Source of the DNA: an uncultured Eubacterium sp.
GTDB lineage: Bacteria; Bacillota; Clostridia; Lachnospirales; Lachnospiraceae
NCBI GenBank assembly: GCA_910585745.1
Contig: CAJUFM010000068.1
Location: 1 to 15,236, forward strand
Reading direction: 5' to 3'
DNA length: 15,236 nucleotides
Below the pieces are notes generated by a model that had not been told where the DNA came from, made no database searches, and saw nothing but the letters and a program-made list of their open reading frames with translations. Numbering within the stretch: position 1 is the first letter of the stretch; every line of letters starts with the position of its first letter. This document shows positions 1 through 6,681 of the stretch, piece by piece. The translations under genes and the position numbers were made by a program.

Positions 1-85
1 CAAAATATATGAACTTTTCAAGGTACTATAGTGGGAGCTTTTGACCCCAACATCAAATCATGGAAATATAACTATTTATGAGTAT

Positions 86-92
86 AAGGAGG
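86..92 (+). promoter_or_regulatory. Ribosome binding site deciding the CoA-transferase start
   Basis: AAGGAGG, 11 nt before ATG104, fixes the start against the upstream in-frame TTG at 41. Nothing convincing as a sigma-A promoter was found in 1-85. TTGACC at 41-46 and TATAAC at 67-72 are 20 nt apart, too far for a standard promoter, so the promoter may lie outside the window. Confidence 0.75.
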
Positions 93-103
93 ATATTGGA
101 ACG

Positions 104-1444
104 ATGGATTTTGAAGTAATGTACCAAAGTAAACTTACAACTGCCAAAGAGGCGGCAAAGGTCATCCGATCTGGTGACTGGGTAGACTATGGATGGACTG
201 TCACTACACCTGTCGCTGTTGACAGGGAGCTGGCAAAGAGAATGAAGGATCTTACGGATGTGAAGTTCCGTGGCGGTATCCTTATGTGGGAGCCGGAAAT
301 ATTTAAAATTGAGAATCCATGGGAACATTTTTCATGGAATTCCTGGCATATGAGCGGGATCGAGAGAAAAGCAGCCGCAAAAGGCTTTGCTTTTTATGCC
401 CCCATCCGTTATTCAGAACTTCCAAGATACTACCGGGATTTATCCTGTCCTTCCCGGGTCGCTGTTTTTCAGGTGGCGCCGATGGATTCTCATGGCTATT
501 TTAATTTTGGACCAAGCGCTTCCCATCTGGGAGCCTGCTGTGAGCGTGCCGAGACGATCATCGTAGAAGTAAACGAAAATATGCCAAGATGTCTTGGTGG
601 AAAAGAAGAAGGCATCCATATTTCAAAGGTTGATATGATCGTAGAGGGAGACAATCCTGCCATCGCAGAAATGGGGGGAGCTGCTGCGGCTACAGAAGTA
701 GACCAGGCAGTGGCTAAGCTGATCGTGGAAGAAATTCCAGACGGGGCATGTCTCCAGCTGGGGATCGGCGGCATGCCTAATGCCGTGGGTTCGATGATCG
801 CAGAATCGGATCTGAAAGATCTTGGTGTTCATACAGAAATGTATGTAGATGCTTTTGTGGATATTTCCAGAGCCGGAAAGATCACCGGAGCCAGAAAAAA
901 TATTGACCGGTTCCGCCAGACTTATGCCTTTGCAGCAGGCACGAAAAAACTCTATGATTTTCTGGATGACAATCCGGAGTGCATGAGCGCACCAGTGGAT
1001 TATACCAATGATATACGCTCCATCAGCGCACTGGACAACTTTATCTCTATTAATAATGCCGTAGATATCGACCTGTACGGACAGGTCAATGCCGAGAGTG
1101 CCGGAACAAAAAATATAAGCGGTGCTGGCGGACAGCTGGATTTTGTCCTTGGCGCCTATCTCTCTAAGGGAGGAAAAAGCTTTATCTGCTGCTCTTCCAC
1201 CTTTAAGAACAAACAGGGAGAACTGGTATCGAGAATCCGCCCCACTCTTGCCAACGGTTCTATCGTAACCGATACAAGAGCCAATACCCACTGGTTTGTA
1301 ACGGAGTACGGAAAGGTGAACTTAAAAGGTCTTTCTACCTGGCAGAAAGCGGAGGCGCTGATCTCTGTTGCCCATCCTCAGTTCCGGGACGATCTGATCA
1401 AAGAGGCAGAGAAAATGAATATCTGGAGACGTTCCAACCGCTGA
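104..1444 (+). CDS. but: Butyryl-CoA:acetate CoA-transferase family enzyme
   Basis: A 446-residue acetyl-CoA hydrolase/transferase-family protein. It should move CoA between an acyl-CoA, probably butyryl-CoA, and acetate in the cytoplasm, the last step of butyrate formation in many Lachnospiraceae. What is seen: the N-terminal SGDWVDYGW (23-31), GGILMWEP (57-64), APIRYSELPRYY (99-110), the CoA-loop GIGGMPNAVG (220-229), the HTEM segment carrying the expected catalytic Glu245, ISGAGGQLDF (338-347), and a C-terminus IWRRSNR typical of the Roseburia-type enzyme. Length matches that family (about 445-448). ATG104 was chosen because AAGGAGG at 86-92 lies 11 nt upstream; the reading frame stays open to a TTG at 41 that has no ribosome binding site. 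The gene stands alone and converges on the por operon. Substrate is inferred: 4-hydroxybutyrate-, propionate- and butyryl-specific members share these motifs. Confidence 0.82.
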   Translation: MDFEVMYQSKLTTAKEAAKVIRSGDWVDYGWTVTTPVAVDRELAKRMKDLTDVKFRGGILMWEPEIFKIENPWEHFSWNSWHMSGIERKAAAKGFAFYAPIRYSELPRYYRDLSCPSRVAVFQVAPMDSHGYFNFGPSASHLGACCERAETIIVEVNENMPRCLGGKEEGIHISKVDMIVEGDNPAIAEMGGAAAATEVDQAVAKLIVEEIPDGACLQLGIGGMPNAVGSMIAESDLKDLGVHTEMYVDAFVDISRAGKITGARKNIDRFRQTYAFAAGTKKLYDFLDDNPECMSAPVDYTNDIRSISALDNFISINNAVDIDLYGQVNAESAGTKNISGAGGQLDFVLGAYLSKGGKSFICCSSTFKNKQGELVSRIRPTLANGSIVTDTRANTHWFVTEYGKVNLKGLSTWQKAEALISVAHPQFRDDLIKEAEKMNIWRRSNR

Positions 1445-1470
1445 GAAAGATAGATTTAAGATTTTTTATA

Positions 1471-1507
1471 AAAAGCCAGGCACTATGTAAATTCATGCCT
1501 GGCTTTT
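1471..1507. terminator. Bidirectional intrinsic terminator between but and porB
   Basis: A perfect 12-bp inverted repeat (AAAAGCCAGGCA at 1471-1482, TGCCTGGCTTTT at 1496-1507) with a 13-nt loop. On the + strand it is followed by a T-rich tract (1508-1520). On the - strand the arm runs into TTTTTATAAAAAAT, so it can stop both the CoA-transferase and the por transcripts. Confidence 0.85.
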
Positions 1508-1521
1508 ATCTTTTTTATCTA

Positions 1522-1538
1522 TGCCGCCACAGGCGGCA
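1522..1538. repeat. Second G+C-rich hairpin downstream of porB
   Basis: TGCCGCC (1522-1528), ACA loop, GGCGGCA (1532-1538): a perfect 7-bp stem with a triloop, between the porB stop and the U-tract hairpin at 1471-1507. It has no T-run of its own on either strand, so it is more likely an accessory or 3'-end-protecting hairpin than an independent terminator. Confidence 0.6.
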
Positions 1539-1567
1539 CAATCAATTTCATGACTCTGCTTGCTGTT

Positions 1568-2503
1568 TCAGCCACATTTCTCCAGCAGATCTTCCCATCT
1601 TCTGTCCACTTCCTGCTGGAAGGCTTCGATAAGCTGCTCATTTCCCGGTTTGAAAAGGTGCTTAAACCTTCCCTGCCGTTTTAGAAAATCTTCGATGGGC
1701 AGCTTGTTTTTCGGCTTATAATTCAGGATCCATTTTCCGTTTACAACCTCAAAGAGAGGCCAATAGCAGGTCTCTACCGCAGATTTGCACACATCGATGA
1801 TATCCGGTGAATCATAACGCCAGCCACGGGGACAGGGCGCCATAATATTCAAAAATGCCGGACCTTCGGTATAAATCGCCTTTTCGGATTTTGTATAAAG
1901 ATCTTTCATGTTTCCGATAAAGGTGGTCTGTCCCACATAGGGAATGTTGTGAGCCGCCATAATGGCAGCCAGATCCTTCCGGCTCTGGGGCTTTCCTTTG
2001 GATACTTTGCCAGCTGGCGTCGTCGTCGTGTCGGCAAACATCGGAGTAGCAGATGATCGCTGGATGCCAGTATTCATATAAGCGCCATTATCATAGCAGA
2101 CATAGACCATGTCATGACCTCTCTCCATGGCACCAGACAGGGATTGAAACCCAATATCATAGGTGCCGCCGTCACCGCCGAAAGTGATGAACTTATAATT
2201 CTCTTCCAGCCTGCCAGTCTTTTTCATATATCGGTAAGCAGCTTCCACTCCGCTCAATGTAGCTCCTGCGTTTTCAAAGGCGTTGTGAATATAGCTGTCC
2301 TGATATGATGTATAGGGATACATAAAGGAAGAAACTTCCAGACATCCTGTGGCATTTCCCACCACCGCCTTGTCTCCGGGATGAAGTGCTTTCAGTACAT
2401 TTCTTACCGCAATGGTTCCCCCGCAGCCAGCACACATACGGTGTCCCGGTGCCAGGCGTTCTTCCCTGCCCTGTATTTCTTTAAAATCAAATTGTTGTTC
2501 CAT
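1568..2503 (-). CDS. porB: Pyruvate:ferredoxin oxidoreductase, beta subunit
   Basis: A 311-residue thiamine-diphosphate-binding subunit of the 2-oxoacid:ferredoxin oxidoreductase. With PorA, PorD and PorG it converts pyruvate, CoA and oxidised ferredoxin to acetyl-CoA, CO2 and reduced ferredoxin in the cytoplasm. Visible features: the N-terminal MCAGCGGT with Cys24 and Cys27, Cys54 in ATGCLEV and Cys246 in ETCYWPL, together the four expected ligands of the proximal [4Fe-4S] cluster; and the ThDP/Mg motif GDGG (110-113) continuing to DNGAYMNTG (138-146). ATG2503 was chosen because AAGGAGG (CCTCCTT at 2513-2519) lies 9 nt upstream. The frame is open further up, but that part lies inside porA. 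The gap from the porA stop is 4 nt, so the pair is translationally linked. Last gene of the operon. A 2-ketoisovalerate enzyme is a less likely alternative, because operon order and sequence fit PorGDAB. Confidence 0.9.
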   Translation of the reverse strand: MEQQFDFKEIQGREERLAPGHRMCAGCGGTIAVRNVLKALHPGDKAVVGNATGCLEVSSFMYPYTSYQDSYIHNAFENAGATLSGVEAAYRYMKKTGRLEENYKFITFGGDGGTYDIGFQSLSGAMERGHDMVYVCYDNGAYMNTGIQRSSATPMFADTTTTPAGKVSKGKPQSRKDLAAIMAAHNIPYVGQTTFIGNMKDLYTKSEKAIYTEGPAFLNIMAPCPRGWRYDSPDIIDVCKSAVETCYWPLFEVVNGKWILNYKPKNKLPIEDFLKRQGRFKHLFKPGNEQLIEAFQQEVDRRWEDLLEKCG

Positions 2504-2507
2504 GATG

Positions 2508-3698
2508 TTATACCTCCTTGTCACGCAGACCGATATAACGGTATTTCTCGTTTTTTGTACCGTGTTCTGCCGCTTCTGCCAATTCGCCATATACGTTCTC
2601 TACCTGTTCCACCGTCAGATCCCTGCCGGAGAGACCGTATACATAGTTGATAACCTCTGAAACATTTTTATTCCGGTAAAAGGCAGCTTCCAGCTCCGAT
2701 CCCAGGGGACCTCCATTGGCGCTGTAGCTCTCACAGCGGTCTAAGATCGCTACCGCTTTACATTTTTTCAATGCCTTTGCCATCTCCTTACCTGGGAAGG
2801 GACGGAAAACACGGACTTTGAGAAGTCCCACCTTTTTCCCTTGCTTTCTCAGCCTGTCCACCGTATCTTTAATGGTGCCGCAGGCAGAGCCAATAGCAAC
2901 AATGGCGTATTCTGCATCTCTTAGTTTATATTCTTCAAAAAGGCCATATTTTCTTCCGGTAAGTTCTCCAAATTCTTTCGCCACATCCAGGATCACCTGT
3001 TTGGCACGGATCATCGCCTCCGCCTGTGCCTTTTTTGCTTCCATGCAATAATTCGATACCGCATAGGGTCCCACTGCCATTACTTCTTCCGGGTTCAGCA
3101 GATAGTGTTCTGGATCGTATTCTCCCACAAATTTTTTCACCAGTCCGGTGTCTTCCAGAGTAATATTTTCCACCGCGTGGCTGGTGATAAATCCATCCTG
3201 GCAGATCATGATGGGAAGCATCACATCCTTATGTTCTGCGATCCGGTATGCCTGAATGAAATTGTCATAAGCTTCCTGGTTATTTTCTGCATAGATCTGA
3301 AGCCATCCCGAATCTCTGGCTCCCATACTGTCAGAGTGCTCACTGTTGATATTCAGTGGTCCCGAAAGGGCGCGGTTTACCACGGCCATGCAGATGGGCA
3401 GACGGTTAGACGCCGCCACATATAATACTTCCCACATCAAGGCGAGGCCGCAGGAAGAGGTGGCAGTCAGTGCCCTGGCGCCAGCGGCTGACGCACCGAT
3501 GGCTGCACTCATGGAGCTGTGTTCGCTCTCCACAGGGATAAATTCGGTATTGATCTCACCATTTGCAATAAAATTGGATACAAACTGTGGAAGTTCTGTA
3601 GAAGGTGTGATCGGAAATGCCGGCATAACATCCGGCTCCACCTGTTTGATGGCATGGGCAACTGCCTCATTGCCTGACATTCTCTCTAATTCTGCCAT
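2508..3698 (-). CDS. porA: Pyruvate:ferredoxin oxidoreductase, alpha subunit
   Basis: A 396-residue alpha subunit carrying the pyrimidine-binding and transketolase C-terminal-like domains. It completes the ThDP active site with PorB. Seen: PITPSTELPQF (29-39), VESEHSSMSAAIGASAAGAR (56-75) with the acidic residues expected to contact the cofactor, the NRALSGPLNI and SDSMGARDSGWLQIY stretch (108-136), and QDGFITSH (167-174), typical of pyruvate-type enzymes. The later half (about 260-340) carries a Rossmann-like C-terminal domain with AIGSACGTIKD and GGPLGSE. ATG3698 is supported by AAGGAGGG (CCCTCCTT at 3707-3714), 8 nt upstream. Only 1 nt separates it from the porD stop. Length and motifs are normal; nothing is missing. 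Confidence 0.91.
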   Translation of the reverse strand: MAELERMSGNEAVAHAIKQVEPDVMPAFPITPSTELPQFVSNFIANGEINTEFIPVESEHSSMSAAIGASAAGARALTATSSCGLALMWEVLYVAASNRLPICMAVVNRALSGPLNINSEHSDSMGARDSGWLQIYAENNQEAYDNFIQAYRIAEHKDVMLPIMICQDGFITSHAVENITLEDTGLVKKFVGEYDPEHYLLNPEEVMAVGPYAVSNYCMEAKKAQAEAMIRAKQVILDVAKEFGELTGRKYGLFEEYKLRDAEYAIVAIGSACGTIKDTVDRLRKQGKKVGLLKVRVFRPFPGKEMAKALKKCKAVAILDRCESYSANGGPLGSELEAAFYRNKNVSEVINYVYGLSGRDLTVEQVENVYGELAEAAEHGTKNEKYRYIGLRDKEV

Positions 3699-3699
3699 G

Positions 3700-3999
3700 T
3701 TATTTTCCCTCCTTCATTGTGATCGCCCCAAAGGGACATGCTTTTACACAGATCCCGCAGCCTTTGCAGTGAAGCAGATCAAAGGCTTCTCTTTCACCAT
3801 TTCTAACTGGAATCGAACTGTCTGGGCAATAGGGAACACAGAGCAGGCACTGCTTACATTTTTCTTTATCAAATACCGGTGTATTAACTCTCCATTCACC
3901 GGTTTCAAAACGTTTGGATGTTGCCGGCTCATAGATCTGCAGACCCGGCGTCAGATCCTGCCATGGAGTCTTTTCATTGATTTCTTTTGCTCTTAACAT
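3700..3999 (-). CDS. porD: Pyruvate:ferredoxin oxidoreductase, delta (ferredoxin-like) subunit
   Basis: A 99-residue 2x[4Fe-4S] subunit that passes electrons from the PorAB active site to external ferredoxin. Two complete cysteine motifs are seen: Cys48/51/54 with Cys58-Pro in CKQCLLCVPYCP, and Cys78/81/84 with Cys88-Pro in CKGCGICVKACP. The first 40 residues are the usual PorD N-terminal extension, including EWRVNTPVFD. ATG3999 has AGGAGG (CCTCCT at 4009-4014) 9 nt upstream, and 1 nt separates it from the porG stop. In many Clostridia this module is fused inside a single-chain PFOR of about 1,180 residues; here it is a separate protein. Confidence 0.92.
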   Translation of the reverse strand: MLRAKEINEKTPWQDLTPGLQIYEPATSKRFETGEWRVNTPVFDKEKCKQCLLCVPYCPDSSIPVRNGEREAFDLLHCKGCGICVKACPFGAITMKEGK

Positions 4000-4000
4000 A

Positions 4001-4573
4001 TCAGTGTACCTCCTGTAACGCCATGCGGAGTGCTTTCATATTTCCTTCAAGCATCTCTGGCTTTTTGGCAAATTTATGACCAAGGGAAGCTTCCATTTCT
4101 TTGATAAACTGATCTTCTTCCATGATTTCGGATATTTTAACAATAGCCGCAAGCATCGGTGTATTGGGGAAATATTTTCCCAGCGTCTTCATGCACACTT
4201 TTCTGGCATCAATGGTGTACACTCTGCCCTGGTAGCCGTGGAGGTATGTATAGATCTCTTCGCTGGAACGGGGCGTATTGACAAGGATTGCTCCGTCCTT
4301 TTTTAAGCCTTTTGTGACATTGACAGAGTTTAGCAGGGTTTCATCCACAACCACGACATAATCCGGTTCGTAAATATTGGAATGAACCCGGATCTGCCTG
4401 TCACTGATCCTGTCATAGGCAGTAATCGGTGCGCCCATCCGTTCCGGACCATATTCCGGAAATCCCTGCACATGTTTGCCGGTTTTAAACGCTACATCTG
4501 CCAGTAAAAGCGCCGCTGTCTTGGCACCCTGTCCGCCGCGGCCATGCCAACGAAATTCAGTTAATCCGTTCAC
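4001..4573 (-). CDS. porG: Pyruvate:ferredoxin oxidoreductase, gamma subunit
   Basis: A 190-residue gamma subunit, the CoA-binding-associated domain of the oxidoreductase, and the first gene of porGDAB. Visible: HGRGGQG (10-16) right at the N-terminus, PEYGPERMGAP (39-49), a DYVVVVDETLL stretch and an APMLAAI-like segment (TPMLAAIVKI). The start is the GTG at 4573, because GAAAGAGGG ends 8 nt upstream (CCCTC at 4582-4586) and the protein then begins just before the GRGGQG motif, as in homologues. An ATG further upstream in frame would add 19 residues, but it lies within the operator-like repeat and has no ribosome binding site. Order gamma-delta-alpha-beta matches the Thermotoga/archaeal-type four-subunit operon. 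Confidence 0.9.
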   Translation of the reverse strand: MNGLTEFRWHGRGGQGAKTAALLLADVAFKTGKHVQGFPEYGPERMGAPITAYDRISDRQIRVHSNIYEPDYVVVVDETLLNSVNVTKGLKKDGAILVNTPRSSEEIYTYLHGYQGRVYTIDARKVCMKTLGKYFPNTPMLAAIVKISEIMEEDQFIKEMEASLGHKFAKKPEMLEGNMKALRMALQEVH

Positions 4574-4604
4574 TGTTTTTTCCCTCTTTCTTTTGCAATA
4601 TAAT

Positions 4605-4631
4605 AGTGTCGTTTTAACATAAAACGACACT
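4605..4631. promoter_or_regulatory. Perfect 12-3-12 inverted repeat at the por transcription start (candidate operator)
   Basis: AGTGTCGTTTTA at 4605-4616 and its exact complement TAAAACGACACT at 4620-4631, separated by ACA. It begins about 7 nt downstream of the por -10 box, so it would occupy +1 to about +27. A bound repressor there would block initiation. As RNA it would form a 5'-terminal stem-loop, so mRNA protection is an alternative. No T-run follows on either strand, so it is not an intrinsic terminator. It does not match the Rex, CodY, LexA or FNR consensus sites as I know them. Confidence 0.65.
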
Positions 4632-4638
4632 AATTAAG

Positions 4639-4667
4639 ATTATAATATCATTTATTGCTCTTGTAAA
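4639..4667 (-). promoter_or_regulatory. Sigma-A promoter of porGDAB
   Basis: On the - strand: TTTACA (-35, 4662-4667), 17-bp spacer, TATAAT (-10, 4639-4644, a perfect consensus match). The -35 box lies inside the last codons of the upstream histidine kinase gene. Predicted start is near 4632, leaving a leader of about 60 nt that begins with the inverted repeat. Confidence 0.8.
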
Positions 4668-5989
4668 GTGTTTTTTGAAAATATCACTTTCACTTCTGTG
4701 CCTTCCCCCAACTCACTAACCAGGGTAATCTGGGCGTTGTGCTGGGCGATAATATGCTTAACAATGGCCAGCCCCAGCCCTGTTCCCCCCGTCTGCTTGG
4801 AACGGCTCTTATCTACCCGGTAAAAGCGTTCAAATACCCGTTTCTGGCTTTTTTCCGGAATACCGATCCCGGTATCCTGGACAGAAAGTTCAACCAGGTC
4901 CTGTCTCTCCAGCACCTGGACCCGGACGCTCCCTCCAGTATTATTATAACGTATCGCGTTGTCACAGAGGTTATAGACCAGCTCTTCCATCATATTTTTA
5001 TTGGCATAGAGGATACAGCGTTTTCCTTCCAGCGATATATGAACCTGATGTTTTTCGGCACTGATCTGAAGCATATTAACACAGTTTTCAGCAATCTCAT
5101 AGAGATCTACATCCTCAAATTCAATGGTTTTTTCCATGGCATCCAGTTCAGCCAGACGGATGGTATCGTTGATCAGCGTCAAAAGACGCTTGGAATTCCG
5201 GTGTATTTCCCCGGCAAAACGAATCAAATCCTCCTTTTCTGCCATACCATTTTCAATCAGCTCGGCATATCCGGAAATGGCAGTTAAAGGAGTCTTCAGC
5301 TCATGGGAAACATTTGCTGTAAATGCCTGCCGCATACTGGCGCTTCGCAAAATATCAGTATGCTGGTCTTTGATCTTCTGAATAAATGGCACCAGCTCCT
5401 TATAACCTCCGGTGATATTTACTGAATCCATATCGTCTGCCATCTGCTCGATAGGCTTTATGATGCCCTTGGCAAAGAATAGGGTAAATATATAGCTGAT
5501 GATCAGAATAAATATAACGATCCCTATGATCTCGGGAACAATCCCCAGAAATATGCTGTACAGACTGTCCGATTCCTTTGCCACGCGGAGTACACATCCA
5601 TTGGACAATTTCAGTGCGTAATAAAAAGTATCTTTTTTCATGGTGGCAGAATGTCTCACAGAATGGCTCTCACCCTTCTCAAATGCCTGCCCAACCTCTG
5701 GACGTTCCCGGTGGTTATCCATGATCCCGATATCTGCATTGCTGTCAAAATAAACTTTTCCATCTTCTCCGATCAGGGTTACTCTGAGATTGGCAATTTC
5801 CTTATGATAAGAAATATTTTCTTTATCCTGAAAAGAATCTGTGCTCTCCAACAGTCTGGCGCTGCTGACCAGATTATCCACCACCTCATTGACAAGCAGC
5901 TGATAAAAGATCAGCGTGGAAAAGGTGATCGTCAAAAGAATGGCCAGCCCCGCGATCAGCAAAAAAGTTCGGTTCAGTTTTGCTTTCAT
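4652..5989 (-). CDS. PhoR-like membrane sensor histidine kinase
   Basis: A 445-residue sensor kinase. In order: TM1 (about 8-31); an extracytoplasmic PAS/Cache-like sensor (about 32-145) with IGEDGKVYFDSNAD and MDNHRERPEV, typical of PhoR/WalK-type sensors; TM2 (about 147-172); a short HAMP-like linker; a HisKA domain with H-box SHELKTPL (phospho-acceptor His229); and a HATPase_c domain with N-box NLCDNAIRYN (340-349), G1 DTGIGIP (372-378), F-box VFERFYRVDKSRS and G2 GGTGLGLAIV (401-410). All catalytic motifs are intact. It should phosphorylate the response regulator encoded just upstream; its ATG overlaps that gene's TGA (ATGA), so the two are translationally coupled. The signal sensed is unknown. 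PhoR is the nearest type, but no phosphate-uptake gene is nearby, so I give no symbol. Confidence 0.9.
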   Translation of the reverse strand: MKAKLNRTFLLIAGLAILLTITFSTLIFYQLLVNEVVDNLVSSARLLESTDSFQDKENISYHKEIANLRVTLIGEDGKVYFDSNADIGIMDNHRERPEVGQAFEKGESHSVRHSATMKKDTFYYALKLSNGCVLRVAKESDSLYSIFLGIVPEIIGIVIFILIISYIFTLFFAKGIIKPIEQMADDMDSVNITGGYKELVPFIQKIKDQHTDILRSASMRQAFTANVSHELKTPLTAISGYAELIENGMAEKEDLIRFAGEIHRNSKRLLTLINDTIRLAELDAMEKTIEFEDVDLYEIAENCVNMLQISAEKHQVHISLEGKRCILYANKNMMEELVYNLCDNAIRYNNTGGSVRVQVLERQDLVELSVQDTGIGIPEKSQKRVFERFYRVDKSRSKQTGGTGLGLAIVKHIIAQHNAQITLVSELGEGTEVKVIFSKNTLQEQ

Positions 5990-6657
5990 TCCAGCATATA
6001 CCCCACATTCCGTATGGTTTTTATGCGCCTTCCCTCTTCTCCCAGCTTCTTCCGCAGCGTTTTGATATGCATGTCCAAAGTCCGGGATTCTCCCTCATAA
6101 TTAGCGCCCCAGATCCGTTCCATAATGCGGTCCCTGGTCAGAACGATACTGGCGTTCTGGATCAGCAGTTTCAGAAGCTTATACTCTTTATATGTCAGTT
6201 CACAAGGCTCATCCTTAACAAAAACACAGTGCTTCTCACCGTCAATATAAATATTTCCAATGGCAAGGGATTTTTCCTGTTCCATATCCCGGCTTCTGCG
6301 AAGCAGCGCCTTTACCCTGGAGATCAGTTCCATCACCCCAAAAGGTTTGGCAAGGTAATCATCTGCCCCCAGATCCAGTCCCTTTACTTTATCCAGTTCT
6401 GTAGTTTTAGCAGATACAAAAATCACGGGGATCTTCTGATAATCGGGAATATTTCTCAGCTTTTTCAGAATCGAAAGACCGTCCATATCCGGCAGCATGA
6501 CATCCAGAAGAATCAGATCTGGAACCCGTTCCGCCAGCTTTTGAAAAAATCCCCTGGCATTTTCAAAGCCTTCTACATTATACCCGCTGTTCTTCAGGGC
6601 AAAGCTCTCGATCTCCTGTATATTTGTATCGTCTTCAACGATATAGATCAAAGCCAT
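5986..6657 (-). CDS. OmpR/PhoB-family response regulator
   Basis: A 223-residue two-component regulator. The receiver domain (1-115) has the acidic pocket EDD (8-10), phospho-acceptor Asp52 in LILLDVMLPDMDG, Ser82 and the conserved Lys104 in AKPF. A winged-helix Trans_reg_C domain follows (about 128-223) with LTYKEYKLLKLL, the recognition-helix region RTLDMHIKTLRKKLG and the terminal IRNVGYMLE. It is expected to bind direct-repeat DNA as a phosphorylated dimer. ATG6657 has AAAGGAGA (6665-6672) about 7 nt upstream and follows the hydrolase stop by 24 nt, so all three genes should share a transcript. Its 3' end overlaps the kinase start by 4 nt. Regulated genes cannot be read from this window, although the preceding hydrolase is the obvious candidate. 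Confidence 0.91.
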   Translation of the reverse strand: MALIYIVEDDTNIQEIESFALKNSGYNVEGFENARGFFQKLAERVPDLILLDVMLPDMDGLSILKKLRNIPDYQKIPVIFVSAKTTELDKVKGLDLGADDYLAKPFGVMELISRVKALLRRSRDMEQEKSLAIGNIYIDGEKHCVFVKDEPCELTYKEYKLLKLLIQNASIVLTRDRIMERIWGANYEGESRTLDMHIKTLRKKLGEEGRRIKTIRNVGYMLE

Positions 6658-6681
6658 TTATTATTCTCCTTTGACTCGATG

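Noticed and set aside
1..85. A promoter for the CoA-transferase (TTGACC at 41-46 with TATAAC at 67-72)
   Set aside because: The 20-nt spacing is too long for sigma-A and no alternative pair fits, so no promoter is called.
623..1291. 222-codon open frame on the - strand opposite the CoA-transferase
   Set aside because: It lies wholly inside a well-supported gene, has no ribosome binding site and its translation shows no family motif.
3346..3996. 216-codon open frame on the + strand across porA and porD
   Set aside because: Spans two genes with complete catalytic and cysteine motifs on the other strand.
4605..4631. The por palindrome as an intrinsic terminator of the kinase transcript
   Set aside because: No U-tract follows on the - strand (ATTATATTGC) and it lies downstream of a strong promoter.
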